Source: Bradyrhizobium sp. Ash2021 (lineage in GTDB: Bacteria; Pseudomonadota; Alphaproteobacteria; Rhizobiales; Xanthobacteraceae). Taken from it: a stretch of DNA of 64,000 nucleotides. How positions within the stretch are numbered: the stretch's first letter is position 1; every line of letters starts with the position of its first letter. The position numbers were made by a program, and so were the translations under genes. The stretch lies in assembly GCF_031202265.1 (NCBI RefSeq), contig NZ_CP100604.1, forward strand, positions 4,322,501 to 4,386,500, in the 5' to 3' direction. The notes below the pieces were generated by a model. The model saw nothing but the letters and a program-made list of their open reading frames with translations, was not told the origin of the DNA and made no database searches. This document shows positions 41,261 to 48,803 of this stretch, one piece after another.

Positions 41261-41363
41261 CACCCGTCATCCAGAGGTGCGAGCGGAGCGAGCCTCGAAG
41301 GATGGGCCACGGCCCGTACTCACCCTTCGAGGCGCGCAAGAGCGCGCACCTCAGGGTGGCGGG
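41261..41363. repeat. Dispersed extragenic palindromic repeat (CTCGAAGGATG type), copy 1
   Basis: GAGGTGCG near 41274 is inverted to CGCACCTC near 41347, and CCTCGAAGGATG is inverted to CACCCTTCGAGG. A related element with CTCATCCTGA...TCTCGAAGGATGA lies at 60721-60872. I recognise both as a common intergenic repeat of Bradyrhizobium. Confidence 0.6.
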
Positions 41364-41463
41364 AGACAGTGTGTGCCACAAATTCACGTGAACCGCCGAT
41401 GCGCTCGTCAGCCCTGCAGGCCCGTGGGTTGAACCGCCTTGCTTGCTGACGTAAGCGTCCGCG

Positions 41464-42384
41464 ATGAACCAGCCGATGCCCGGCGCTGATGCTTCTCCCC
41501 AAAAATCGGATGCGAAACCGGCCCTGCTCGGGGTCGCCTGCGGCGTTGGCGCGGCGCTGTTCTGGGCGCTCGGCTTCGTCGCGACCCGGCACGGGCTGAA
41601 GGCGGGATTTACGCCCGCGGACTTGCTGATGCACCGCTTCCTGTGGTCGGGCATCGCCTTCCTGCCGGTCGTGCTGCGCGCCGGCCTCGGCAATCTCTGC
41701 GGCATCGGCTGGGGGCGTGGCCTCGCGCTGATGGTGCTGGGCGGACCTGTCATGTCGATCATCAGCTATTCCGGCTTCCTGTTCGTGCCCTTGGGCCATG
41801 GCAGCGTGATCCAGCCGTCCTGCGCGACGCTCGGCGGCGTATTCCTGGCTGCGGTCTTGCTCAGGGAGCGGGTTTCGTTCTCGCGGCTGGCAGGGGCGGT
41901 CGTGATCGTCGGCGGCCTTGTGGTGATCGGGGCCGAGTCGATCGGCCATATCGGCCCCAATGGCGTGCTCGGCGATCTGATCTTCGTGCTGACCGGATTC
42001 ATGTTCGCCGGTTTTGGCATGCTGCTGCGCTATTGGCGCGTCTCCGCCTTCGCCGCCGCCAGCGTCATCTCCGTGCTGTCGCTCGTGCTGCTGCCGGTCT
42101 ATGCGGCCTCCGGCGGCTTTGCGCGCGTGGCCGCGATCGGCGTCGGTGAAAACGCGCTGCAGGCGCTGGCACAGGGCATCCTGGCCGGGCCAGCAGCGAT
42201 GTATCTATTCGCGTTTTCGATCCAGCTGCTCGGCGTCGCCCGCGCCGCCGTCTTCCCGGCGATCGTGCCGGCGCTGACGATCCTGGTCGGCTGGCTCCTG
42301 CTCGGCGAGCCCCCGACCGCGCTGCAGGCGGCCGGGCTGGTCACGGTGTTGTCCGGATTCTATCTGGCGCAAAGGCAGCGGTAG
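41464..42384 (+). CDS. EamA/DMT-family transporter
   Basis: 306 residues with ten hydrophobic segments arranged as two EamA repeats of five. Segments include V-A-C-G-V-G-A-A-L-F-W-A-L-G-F near 20-35, F-L-W-S-G-I-A-F-L-P-V-V-L near 57-70, and I-V-P-A-L-T-I-L-V-G-W-L-L-L-G-E-P near 265-281, the typical end of an EamA repeat. DMT carriers export metabolites such as amino acids. ATG 41464 is used; ATG 41473 is also possible. Confidence 0.88.
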   Translation: MNQPMPGADASPQKSDAKPALLGVACGVGAALFWALGFVATRHGLKAGFTPADLLMHRFLWSGIAFLPVVLRAGLGNLCGIGWGRGLALMVLGGPVMSIISYSGFLFVPLGHGSVIQPSCATLGGVFLAAVLLRERVSFSRLAGAVVIVGGLVVIGAESIGHIGPNGVLGDLIFVLTGFMFAGFGMLLRYWRVSAFAAASVISVLSLVLLPVYAASGGFARVAAIGVGENALQALAQGILAGPAAMYLFAFSIQLLGVARAAVFPAIVPALTILVGWLLLGEPPTALQAAGLVTVLSGFYLAQRQR

Positions 42385-43000
42385 CTCTTTGGACATTCGT
42401 GGCGTTGTTTGCCCTGACGATGATTACCCACACCTCCGCGATCTCGCGGCGTGATGCGTCCGAGTTTTTGCCACCTGATGGCCCTCCCGAAGAGAAGAGG
42501 GCGCAGGGAAAGCCGGGTGCCGGCTGGCACCCGCGGCCCCCTGTGCGGCAGATTTGCACAAGAATGCACAGGGGATTGACCACAGGTGGGCCGGGACATC
42601 CCGGCTTTCCCCGCGCAGTGGTTTACGGCTTACTTCGCGCTCTCCCCGGTGAACGGGCTTTCTTGCCACCGTCATCCCTGAGAAGCTTGCTTCTCACGAA
42701 CTTGACGCCAGCATCGCGGCGCCAGGACCACACGACTTCGCCGTCCGTTTCAGCTACGCTCGTCGGTCGCAGCTTACGCGTCCACCGCATCCCACCGCGC
42801 GTTCGTGACGTGCGCAACGCCCCTCTCATCGGGTGAGATGCGCGGATTTAAATCAGTGATTTGCCCGACGGCGAAAGCGAAATATTTTTCGCGTGAGCAC
42901 TGGACAGGTTTTGCTGATTTGCCCGTCGCGTTGTTTTGCCGCATGCGGCGCCGCCAGATTTGACTTGCACCCGAAGCGACGCAGCGAGCAGGGCGCGAAC
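42385..43000. other. 616-bp gene-free region holding dispersed repeats
   Basis: No frame looks coding. About 42470-42856 reads as a long dispersed repeat that I associate with Bradyrhizobium genomes: GGGTGCCGGCTGGCACCCG hairpin, then GATTTGCACAAGAATGCACA, CGCGCAGTGGTTTACGGCTT and CACACGACTTCGCCGTCCG. The hairpin arms GGGTGCC and GGCACCC lie at 42518-42534. The smaller repeat at 42857 follows directly. Confidence 0.55.
42857..42930. repeat. Dispersed repeat, copy 2 (GAAATATTTTTCGCG...CCCGTCG)
   Basis: Partner of the element at 34156-34224; it begins TGATTTGCCCGACGGCGAAA and ends TGATTTGCCCGTCG. The order of shared blocks is the same as in copy 1. Confidence 0.6.
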
Positions 43001-43255
43001 TTATTGAATCAATCGGTCGTAGTCGGAATGTGACCCGATCCAGAACCAGAGATAGCCGCCGTCCACTTCAACGGACAGCGCGCGGTACCGCAGACCTACT
43101 CTGACAGACCAGTACCGTCCGACCTTTTTGAATTGCAACGAAGGATGGCGGGGATCGCGTTTAAGAAGTCCAAAATTAGCGTCGGCCAATTTCTGAACTG
43201 GAAGCGGCAACGCTTGATATGCGGTCCATTCATAATCGCTGAGTTCGTAGCGCAT
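43001..43255 (-). CDS. Orphan RelE/ParE-type toxin with transposase-like N-terminus
   Basis: 84 residues. From residue 22 on it is nearly the same as the toxin at 3176: K-L-A-D-A-N-F-G-L-L-K-R-D-P-R-H-P-S, Y-W-S-V-R-V-G-L-R-Y-R-A-L and F-W-I-G-S-H-S-D-Y-D-R-L. The first 12 residues, M-R-Y-E-L-S-D-Y-E-W-T-A, instead look like the N-terminus of IS5-family transposases of Rhizobiales. No antitoxin gene is found upstream in the 226 bp to the next feature. It is probably a chimera left by a transposon event; activity is doubtful. Confidence 0.6.
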   Translation of the reverse strand: MRYELSDYEWTAYQALPLPVQKLADANFGLLKRDPRHPSLQFKKVGRYWSVRVGLRYRALSVEVDGGYLWFWIGSHSDYDRLIQ

Positions 43256-43481
43256 GATTCGAGGCTCCGGTTTCGGAGCTTGGGATCAATCCGGCATGGC
43301 CGCGGCGGGGCCGCTAATGCTCTGAATTACTTCCGCTTTCGGCGGAACTGCGGACATGGCCGGGCTTGCTGCTGACTCGACCCGGTCGCGAATGACCCCA
43401 ACCAGAAATCGATTTTCACGCGCAAATGAGATAGACTGATGTCACGCTGGGTGTCCAATCGGACCGGGAAGAGCCGGAACG

Positions 43482-43712
43482 ATGCAGCGAAAAAGTGTTC
43501 TGAGGTCGGTCACTGGCGCGATCGCATTCGCCGCCGCAGGAAACCTCGCCAGTCCAGCCTTTTCAGAGGCAGCGACGCTTCCTTGTTCGTCGTCAGCGGA
43601 CCCAATGGGCAGAAATGGCGGCGAACTGAGGCAGCCTGTGACAGCAGTGGCGAAGCCGTATGAGCTTCGTGCCGCGCGTTCCAGCCGCTGCGAGGAGTCG
43701 CTCCGATGGTGA
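43482..43712 (+). CDS. Small exported protein coupled to a histidine kinase, 76 aa
   Basis: 76 residues. The first 30 form a signal peptide: Q-R-K-S-V-L-R-S-V-T-G-A-I-A-F-A-A-A-G, ending F-S-E-A. The mature part is short and polar with two Cys (P-C-S-S and R-C-E-E). GGAAC lies before ATG 43482. The stop overlaps the start of the kinase gene (ATGGTGA at 43706-43712), which suggests translational coupling. No family is recognised; reality rests on signal peptide and overlap. Confidence 0.5.
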   Translation: MQRKSVLRSVTGAIAFAAAGNLASPAFSEAATLPCSSSADPMGRNGGELRQPVTAVAKPYELRAARSSRCEESLRW

Positions 43713-45355
43713 AGAGGACAGCCGTTGCCCCAGAGGAACAACCTTTCATCCTCTCGAGCTTGCCGCCCGGCCGGGCGCAGAGACGGCTTGCCCTTGCCGT
43801 CGTGCTCGCTTTGCTGGTCGCCTTTCTCATCACGGAAGTTGGGCCGCTCTCGACCATCCAGCTGGGGCGGATCGACGCCTTCGTCCCGGCTTATGCCACG
43901 GCGATGCTCGTGAACGATTCGATTACCGCTGTCCTGCTGTTTGCCCAGTTCTCCATCTTGCGTTCGCCTGCCCTCCTCGCGATCTCAAGTGGATATCTCT
44001 TCACAGCGCTTATGTTGATCCCGTGGATGCTGACCTTTCCGGGCGTCTTCGCGCCAGGTGGCCTGCTTGGCGCGGGACTGCAGAGCACGACCTGGATCTA
44101 TATTCTGTGGCACGCCGGATTTCCCGTGTTTGTCATCGCCTATGGCCTGTTGAAGGATGCCGATCCGGCCAGGCGGTTGCGGCAGGGCTCCGTGGGCGCG
44201 GCCATCCTTGCGAGCGTTGCCACGACGGCGGCCGTCGTGTGTGCGGCGACTTTTCTTGTCACAGCGGGGGATGCGCTATTGCCGCGCATTTCGCTCGATC
44301 CGGTCCGCTTTTCTACCCTCTGGCTTTATTATGCCGGGTGTCTTGACCTGTTGAGCGTTCTTGCACTCACTGTGCTCTGGATCCGGCGGCGTTCGGTGCT
44401 CGATCTGTGGCTGATGGTGGTGATGTGCGCCTACGTGATAGAAATCACTCTGATTGCGTTTCCCGTTCCGGCCCGCTTCAGCTTCGGCTGGTATGCCGGC
44501 CGGATCTTCGGGTTCCTGTCCGGCAGTCTCCTCCTGTTTGTCCTGCTGTACGAGATAACGACGCTTTACGCGGGGGTGCTCCGCGCGGTCTTGGCGCAAC
44601 GTCGCGAGCGCGAGGCGCGGCTGATGACCGGGGACGCGGTGTCGGCTTCGATTGCTCACGAGATCAAGCAGCCATTGACTGGGATGATAACGAATGCCGA
44701 TGCGGGGTTGCGCTGGCTTGAACGCTCGATGCCCGATGAAGCGAAGGCGGCATTCGAGCAGATCGTCGCTGATGGCCATCGCGCGGCAGCGGTGATCGGA
44801 AGCATTCGGGCGATCTTCAAGAAGGACAGCCGGAACAGAACTTCGCTCGACATCAACCAACTTATCGGGGAAGCCCTCGCCTTGACGCGCGGCGATCTGC
44901 AGAGGCACCGGATACAGGTCCAGGCCGAGCCGAATGCACAGCTGCCGCAGGTAAGAGGAGATCGAATCCAGCTGCAGCAAGTGCTTCTGAATTTGATCAC
45001 AAATGCGATCGATTCGATGGCGGCCAAGGATGGGCCGCGGGTCCTGTGCGTGAGGTCCGAGGTCCACGACGGCGCGAGCGTCATCGTATCGGTGGCGGAC
45101 ACCGGAACAGGAATCGGCTCGCAAGAGCTCGAGCGGGTATTCAACCCAATGTTCACTACAAAATCGGGCGGTATGGGGATGGGTCTGTCGATCTGCCGTT
45201 CGATCATTGAGGCCCATGATGGCCGGTTGTGGGTTGCCCCCAACAAACCCGAGGGCGCCGTCTTTCAGTTTATGCTGCTCGCCGACGGTGCGGCGTCTGC
45301 TGGTGCTTCACGACGAGAGCGACCCGAGGACCTCCTGGTTAGTTCGCGCCCCTGA
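43706..45355 (+). CDS. Membrane sensor histidine kinase with MASE4 domain
   Basis: 549 residues. About 1-290 is a MASE4-type sensor with eight or so hydrophobic segments, starting A-L-A-V-V-L-A-L-L-V-A-F-L-I-T-E-V-G-P-L. The kinase core has H-box A-S-I-A-H-E-I-K-Q-P-L near 314, N-box N-L-I-T-N-A-I-D-S-M near 428, G1 V-A-D-T-G-T-G-I-G near 463 and G2 G-M-G-M-G-L-S-I-C-R-S near 490. It should autophosphorylate on His. MASE4 signals are unknown. No response regulator gene follows, so its partner is elsewhere. GAGGAG lies 9 nt before ATG 43706. Confidence 0.9.
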   Translation: MVKRTAVAPEEQPFILSSLPPGRAQRRLALAVVLALLVAFLITEVGPLSTIQLGRIDAFVPAYATAMLVNDSITAVLLFAQFSILRSPALLAISSGYLFTALMLIPWMLTFPGVFAPGGLLGAGLQSTTWIYILWHAGFPVFVIAYGLLKDADPARRLRQGSVGAAILASVATTAAVVCAATFLVTAGDALLPRISLDPVRFSTLWLYYAGCLDLLSVLALTVLWIRRRSVLDLWLMVVMCAYVIEITLIAFPVPARFSFGWYAGRIFGFLSGSLLLFVLLYEITTLYAGVLRAVLAQRREREARLMTGDAVSASIAHEIKQPLTGMITNADAGLRWLERSMPDEAKAAFEQIVADGHRAAAVIGSIRAIFKKDSRNRTSLDINQLIGEALALTRGDLQRHRIQVQAEPNAQLPQVRGDRIQLQQVLLNLITNAIDSMAAKDGPRVLCVRSEVHDGASVIVSVADTGTGIGSQELERVFNPMFTTKSGGMGMGLSICRSIIEAHDGRLWVAPNKPEGAVFQFMLLADGAASAGASRRERPEDLLVSSRP

Positions 45356-45778
45356 CTCGGAATACGCCGTCATCGCCACCGAACGCGATGCCGCGCCCCG
45401 AGTGTCGGAGTGCCGGCCGAAATCGATGAAGCAATCGAGTTGTGCAGCTTTTGGATTGCCGGTTAAGCTGCCTGCAGAGGCTGCTACCGCCTGAAGCGGA
45501 CCTTGCTATGCAAAGCACAGACGTTGCCGACGGATCGTGAGCGACGAGGTGCGTTTCCGGTCGTCAGATCCGCTCCTGGCACATCGCGTCATTTCGCTGC
45601 GCTGCGGAATTTGGTCCGCTATTTGCGCAACGCAACCAACGGAAACCACAAGCGGCGTTCGGTGCGGCTCCGCCATCGCCGCGACCGGCGGCACCTGCTC
45701 ACGGCGGGTTGAACGGAAGCTCGGAACGCCGGCTGTGTTCGCCGGTTGGTCCTTTTGGCCGAAAAAAGGAGGACGACG
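45356..45778. other. 423-bp gene-free region
   Basis: Neither strand shows a frame with protein-like composition. The last 60 bp contain GCTCGGAACGCCGGC and a strong AAAGGAGG for the next gene. A promoter for the small exported gene at 45779 is expected within it, but I cannot place it. Confidence 0.4.
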
Positions 45779-46090
45779 ATGAGGAAACTCGCGCTATTGG
45801 GGGCGGCTGCGGTCCTGTCGACCGTGCTGGCGACCCCGCTGATGGCCCAGGAGGCCACGCAGGAACCGGGCATGATCGGGTTCACCTATCCGAATTCCAA
45901 TTATTTGACCGGCGGGTACGGCGTCCACACGCCATACAATACTGGCCGTTTTGCTCGCATGCCCTATTACCGGCGCGTGTACTATGAGCCCGGCCCGCTG
46001 GGCTGGGCTGGCGGGGTGGTCGGTGGCGGCGTCGGAATCGCGACCGTACCGCTCGCTCCGTATGATGCCTACGCCTATGATCCCTATTGA
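45779..46090 (+). CDS. Small exported QEPG protein, copy 2
   Basis: 103 residues. The signal peptide ends A-T-P-L-M-A-Q. The mature part starts E-A-T-Q-E-P-G-M-I-G-F-T-Y-P-N-S-N-Y and is rich in Tyr, Gly and Pro: Y-Y-R-R-V-Y-Y-E-P-G-P-L-G-W, then a glycine segment G-G-V-V-G-G-G-V-G and an ending Y-D-A-Y-A-Y-D-P-Y. AAAGGAGG precedes ATG 45779. It shares the leader and Q-E-P-G segment with the protein at 34471 but has a different tail. It converges with the bitopic coiled-coil gene at 46263, as copy 1 does. Confidence 0.75.
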   Translation: MRKLALLGAAAVLSTVLATPLMAQEATQEPGMIGFTYPNSNYLTGGYGVHTPYNTGRFARMPYYRRVYYEPGPLGWAGGVVGGGVGIATVPLAPYDAYAYDPY

Positions 46091-46262
46091 TGGGATTGGC
46101 GCTCGCGACAAGGCGTGACGGCGCATTCACTCACCGTAATCGGCCTTCCGCTTTGTGGAGTTGTGACTACACGACGACTAGATCGCGCCACCCGCACAGC
46201 GCGCCCGTTCTGTATCGAGGCGCTGTTGCAGGATAAGACTTCGATGATCACCGCATCGATGG

Positions 46263-47063
46263 CTACCAGTCCTCGTAGATCCATTCCCTTGGGGCTCGAG
46301 GCCGCGCTCTCGCGTGCGGCGACGGAAGCGGTCCCTCGGGCTTGCGTGCGGTCGGAGTCGGCTGCGTCGGAAGCAGTGATGTCTTGGGCAGGTTCTGCTC
46401 GGAAACTCTCGCGACTGCGCGTTTTATCTCTTCCTGGCTCGCCTTGAGCTCCTCAATGGCTTTCGAATTGTCGCTGGCTATTTGCTGCTGGTTCGCTTTG
46501 AGCTGCTCGATGTTTCGCTCCACATTCGCGAGATCGCGCGCCATCGTTTGCAGCAACTGTGTGTAATCGGGCAATGCTGCGGTAGCTGTCGGCGCGGCGT
46601 CTTGCGGTGCGGTCTGAGCCAAAGGGGGTGCTTGCGGTGGTGCTGCCTCTGCCGCGGCCACTTGAACGACAGATGGAGCGGGCTGCGCGGGAACCGGCGG
46701 ATTATCCGGCCGCAATGATAATGATGGAGTTGAAACGAGCTGTGGCGCCCAACGGGCGACAACCAGCTTGGCCTCGCCGCCATAGGACGACTGCAAAACC
46801 AGGGCAGGGACAACGATACACGCCGCCAGCGTCAAGCCGACAAGGGCCCGGAGCGCCGGCCTTTTAGGCGGTGATTTTGGGCGAGGTCCGGCCGCAGGCG
46901 GACGCGCGTCATCGCGCTCCATTTTATCAAGCTGTTCAGTCAATCGCGCGAGCTCTTCATCCGCGCGCGCGATCTGCTCCTGGGCGTGCGCGAGTCGTTC
47001 ATCGGCGCGCGCGATCAGGGCATCGTGGGGTTCAATTGCTTTTGGAGTGGGTGTGGAGTTCAC
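46263..47063 (-). CDS. Bitopic membrane protein with coiled coil, copy 2
   Basis: 266 residues. The N-terminal 60 residues form a charged coiled coil (A-R-A-D-E-R-L-A-H-A-Q-E-Q-I-A-R-A-D-E-E). A membrane helix L-V-G-L-T-L-A-A-C-I-V-V-P-A-L-V-L lies near 75-92. A-K-L-V-V-A-R-W-A-P-Q-L follows, then an Ala/Pro/Gln linker, a second coiled coil N-V-E-R-N-I-E-Q-L-K-A-N-Q-Q-Q-I and a basic Pro-rich end W-I-Y-E-D-W. The layout equals the paralogue at 34833. GTG 47063 has an AAGGGAG 6 nt upstream; ATG 47081 is the alternative. Confidence 0.7.
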   Translation of the reverse strand: MNSTPTPKAIEPHDALIARADERLAHAQEQIARADEELARLTEQLDKMERDDARPPAAGPRPKSPPKRPALRALVGLTLAACIVVPALVLQSSYGGEAKLVVARWAPQLVSTPSLSLRPDNPPVPAQPAPSVVQVAAAEAAPPQAPPLAQTAPQDAAPTATAALPDYTQLLQTMARDLANVERNIEQLKANQQQIASDNSKAIEELKASQEEIKRAVARVSEQNLPKTSLLPTQPTPTARKPEGPLPSPHARARPRAPREWIYEDW

Positions 47064-47081
47064 TGGCGTCTCCCTTTCCAT

Positions 47082-47440
47082 CCAATGTCATCCGAAGGTG
47101 GCGGTCGACTATCCGTCGGGTCGACCAGCGGCCAAACACTCCATGTAGTCTTGCCCAAAGAATGGCCGTATAATGGAAGAATAGGGGATCACATGGCGAT
47201 AGCGTCAGGGAATCCGGCGGACGCAGCCGAACGGCGCGGCGGCTCTCCGCTTCGGTTCCAGGGTATGACCGTGACAGTGCACTCGATTTACTGCCGTAGC
47301 TCGGCGGCCTTTGGGCTTTGTGAATTGAGCGGATTAGCCGTAAGGCGCCTCAACGCTTTTATATCCAGCGCGATCCGGTTGCCATGATTTCAGCATTATT
47401 TCGGCAATAACTGGCGCCAGGTAACGCACTGGAGGGCAGG
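47082..47440. other. 359-bp gene-free divergent region
   Basis: It separates the bitopic protein gene and the L,D-transpeptidase gene. A 64-codon frame at 47193-47387 follows AGGGGATCAC but its product has no protein-like pattern, so I do not call it. Promoters for the flanking genes are expected here. Confidence 0.4.
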
Positions 47441-48067
47441 GTGGTGCCGAGATCCGGAATTGCGTTGGTGCTGATGGGGTCGCTTGTGCTCGGCGGCTGC
47501 ATGCAGGCGACGCTCGCGCCGTCGTCGGATGCGAGCATGACGGCAAGGGACCGGCAGTTGCTGGCCCATCCGCCGTATGCGCAGGCCAGCATTCCCGAGC
47601 GTTATCTCCGGCACATCGTCGACTATCCGCGCAGGGAGCAGCCGGGCACGATCCTGGTCGATACCGATGCGCGCTATCTCTATTACGTGATGCCGGGGGG
47701 CAAGGCGATCCGCTACGGCGTGGCGGTCGGAGAGGAAGCGATGGCCTTTTCAGGCGTCGCCACGGTGGGCCGCACGGCCGAATGGCCGGACTGGATTCCG
47801 ACGCCGGAAATTCAGGCGCGGCTCGGCCCCTATCCCTCACGCATTCCCGGCGGCCCGGCGAATCCATTGGGCGCGCGGGCGCTCTATCTCTACCAGGGCA
47901 ACAAGGACACGCTCTATCGCATCCACGGCACCAACCAGCCCGAATATATCGGCCAGGCGATCTCGTCCGGCTGCATCCGCATGAACAATGCCGACGTCAT
48001 CGATCTGTTTGAACGGGTGAGGCCCGGCGCGACCGTCGTCGTGCTGCCGCCGGGCCAGAGCGCATAG
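47441..48067 (+). CDS. L,D-transpeptidase (YkuD) lipoprotein
   Basis: 208 residues. A lipoprotein signal ends L-G-G-C near residue 20. The YkuD domain (about 65-203) has I-L-V-D-T-D-A-R-Y-L-Y-Y near 71 and the active site H-G-T-N-Q-P-E-Y-I-G-Q-A-I-S-S-G-C-I-R-M written in parts near 163-182, with catalytic His and Cys. Such enzymes form 3-3 cross-links in peptidoglycan or attach proteins to it. GTG 47441 follows GGAGGGCAGG. It stands alone, in contrast to the DUF2778 protein at 23892 which has a related chemistry. Confidence 0.92.
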   Translation: MVPRSGIALVLMGSLVLGGCMQATLAPSSDASMTARDRQLLAHPPYAQASIPERYLRHIVDYPRREQPGTILVDTDARYLYYVMPGGKAIRYGVAVGEEAMAFSGVATVGRTAEWPDWIPTPEIQARLGPYPSRIPGGPANPLGARALYLYQGNKDTLYRIHGTNQPEYIGQAISSGCIRMNNADVIDLFERVRPGATVVVLPPGQSA

Positions 48068-48214
48068 GCGCAATGGCAGCCTGCCCGCCGCAGTTCGCAG
48101 ACGAAGGCCGAGCTGCGGATTACGCGGAGTTTATCATCGGGCCCGCAATCGCCCGACCCGTTCGTTAATCCGCCGCTAATCAGTCCTGGGCTAATCCGCC
48201 CCGCGAGCTACGGG

Positions 48215-48460
48215 CTAACCCGTTTTCCGCGCGGACAGCCATTTCGGAACGGGATCGAGCGGCGTGCGATAGACTTCCCTGTTATCGCCGTCGGTGACGC
48301 GGACGGCACAACCTCTCGCCTTCAGTTCAGGCTGTACCTGTGACAGTTCGTTCGCCAGTTGATCGGCTTTGTCGGAGGCACCATGCAGATCCTCGAGGAT
48401 GATGCTGCCCTGATTTTTGAACTCTTCGCCAACCACGAGATCGAAATAGTAGTACGGCAT
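48215..48460 (-). CDS. DUF6894-type small protein, second copy
   Basis: 81 residues: P-Y-Y-Y-F-D-L-V-V-G-E-E-F near the start, I-I-L-E-D-L-H-G-A-S-D-K-A-D near 20 and C-A-V-R-V-T-D-G-D-N-R-E-V-Y-R-T-P-L-D near 51. This fits DUF6894, as at 30690. A run of seven imperfect 14-bp repeats lies immediately upstream of ATG 48460, in the position of the leader and promoter. Confidence 0.75.
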   Translation of the reverse strand: MPYYYFDLVVGEEFKNQGSIILEDLHGASDKADQLANELSQVQPELKARGCAVRVTDGDNREVYRTPLDPVPKWLSARKTG

Positions 48461-48466
48461 CCGAAG

Positions 48467-48557
48467 CTCCCAAGTCTTAGCTCCAAAGTCTCAGTTCCTA
48501 AGTTCCTAAGTCTCAGTTCACAAGTCCAGATTCCAAGTCTCAGATTCCAAGTCTCGG
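48467..48557. repeat. Imperfect tandem repeat, about 14-bp unit, seven copies
   Basis: Units read CTCCCAAGTCTTAG, CTCCAAAGTCTCAG, TTCCTAAG (short), TTCCTAAGTCTCAG, TTCACAAGTCCAG, ATTCCAAGTCTCAG and ATTCCAAGTCTCGG. The consensus is NTTCCAAGTCTCAG. The array starts 6 bp upstream of the DUF6894 start codon and is much lower in GC than its surroundings. Confidence 0.85.
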
Positions 48558-48794
48558 TATGCATTGCATCGTACCACTGAGTCTCCGGTTCCCTAAGACC
48601 ACCAAAGCATAATGCGTAAGCTGTTCGCGCAAAAACAGTGTGCAACGTGTGAAGGAACGGATCGACGTGACGCGTCGCGCGATGCGGGCTCCGTAGATTT
48701 CCGGTGATGCGTCGTCAGAGAACGGTGGATTCGGCGTTGCGCCTTTGCCTGCAAGCCGCAGCGCGCAGGGTTCCCGCTGCACGACTTGCTGCAG

Positions 48795-48803
48795 ACGTCT
48801 GGC
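48795..48803 (+). repeat. Left 9-bp target-site duplication of the IS256-family element
   Basis: ACGTCTGGC at 48795-48803 is repeated exactly at 50221-50229. Both copies abut the inverted-repeat ends of the element. Confidence 0.92.

Noticed and set aside
47193..47387. 64-codon frame after AGGGGATCAC
   Set aside because: A ribosome-binding site is present, but the product has no recognisable pattern and the codon use is not like that of genuine genes here.
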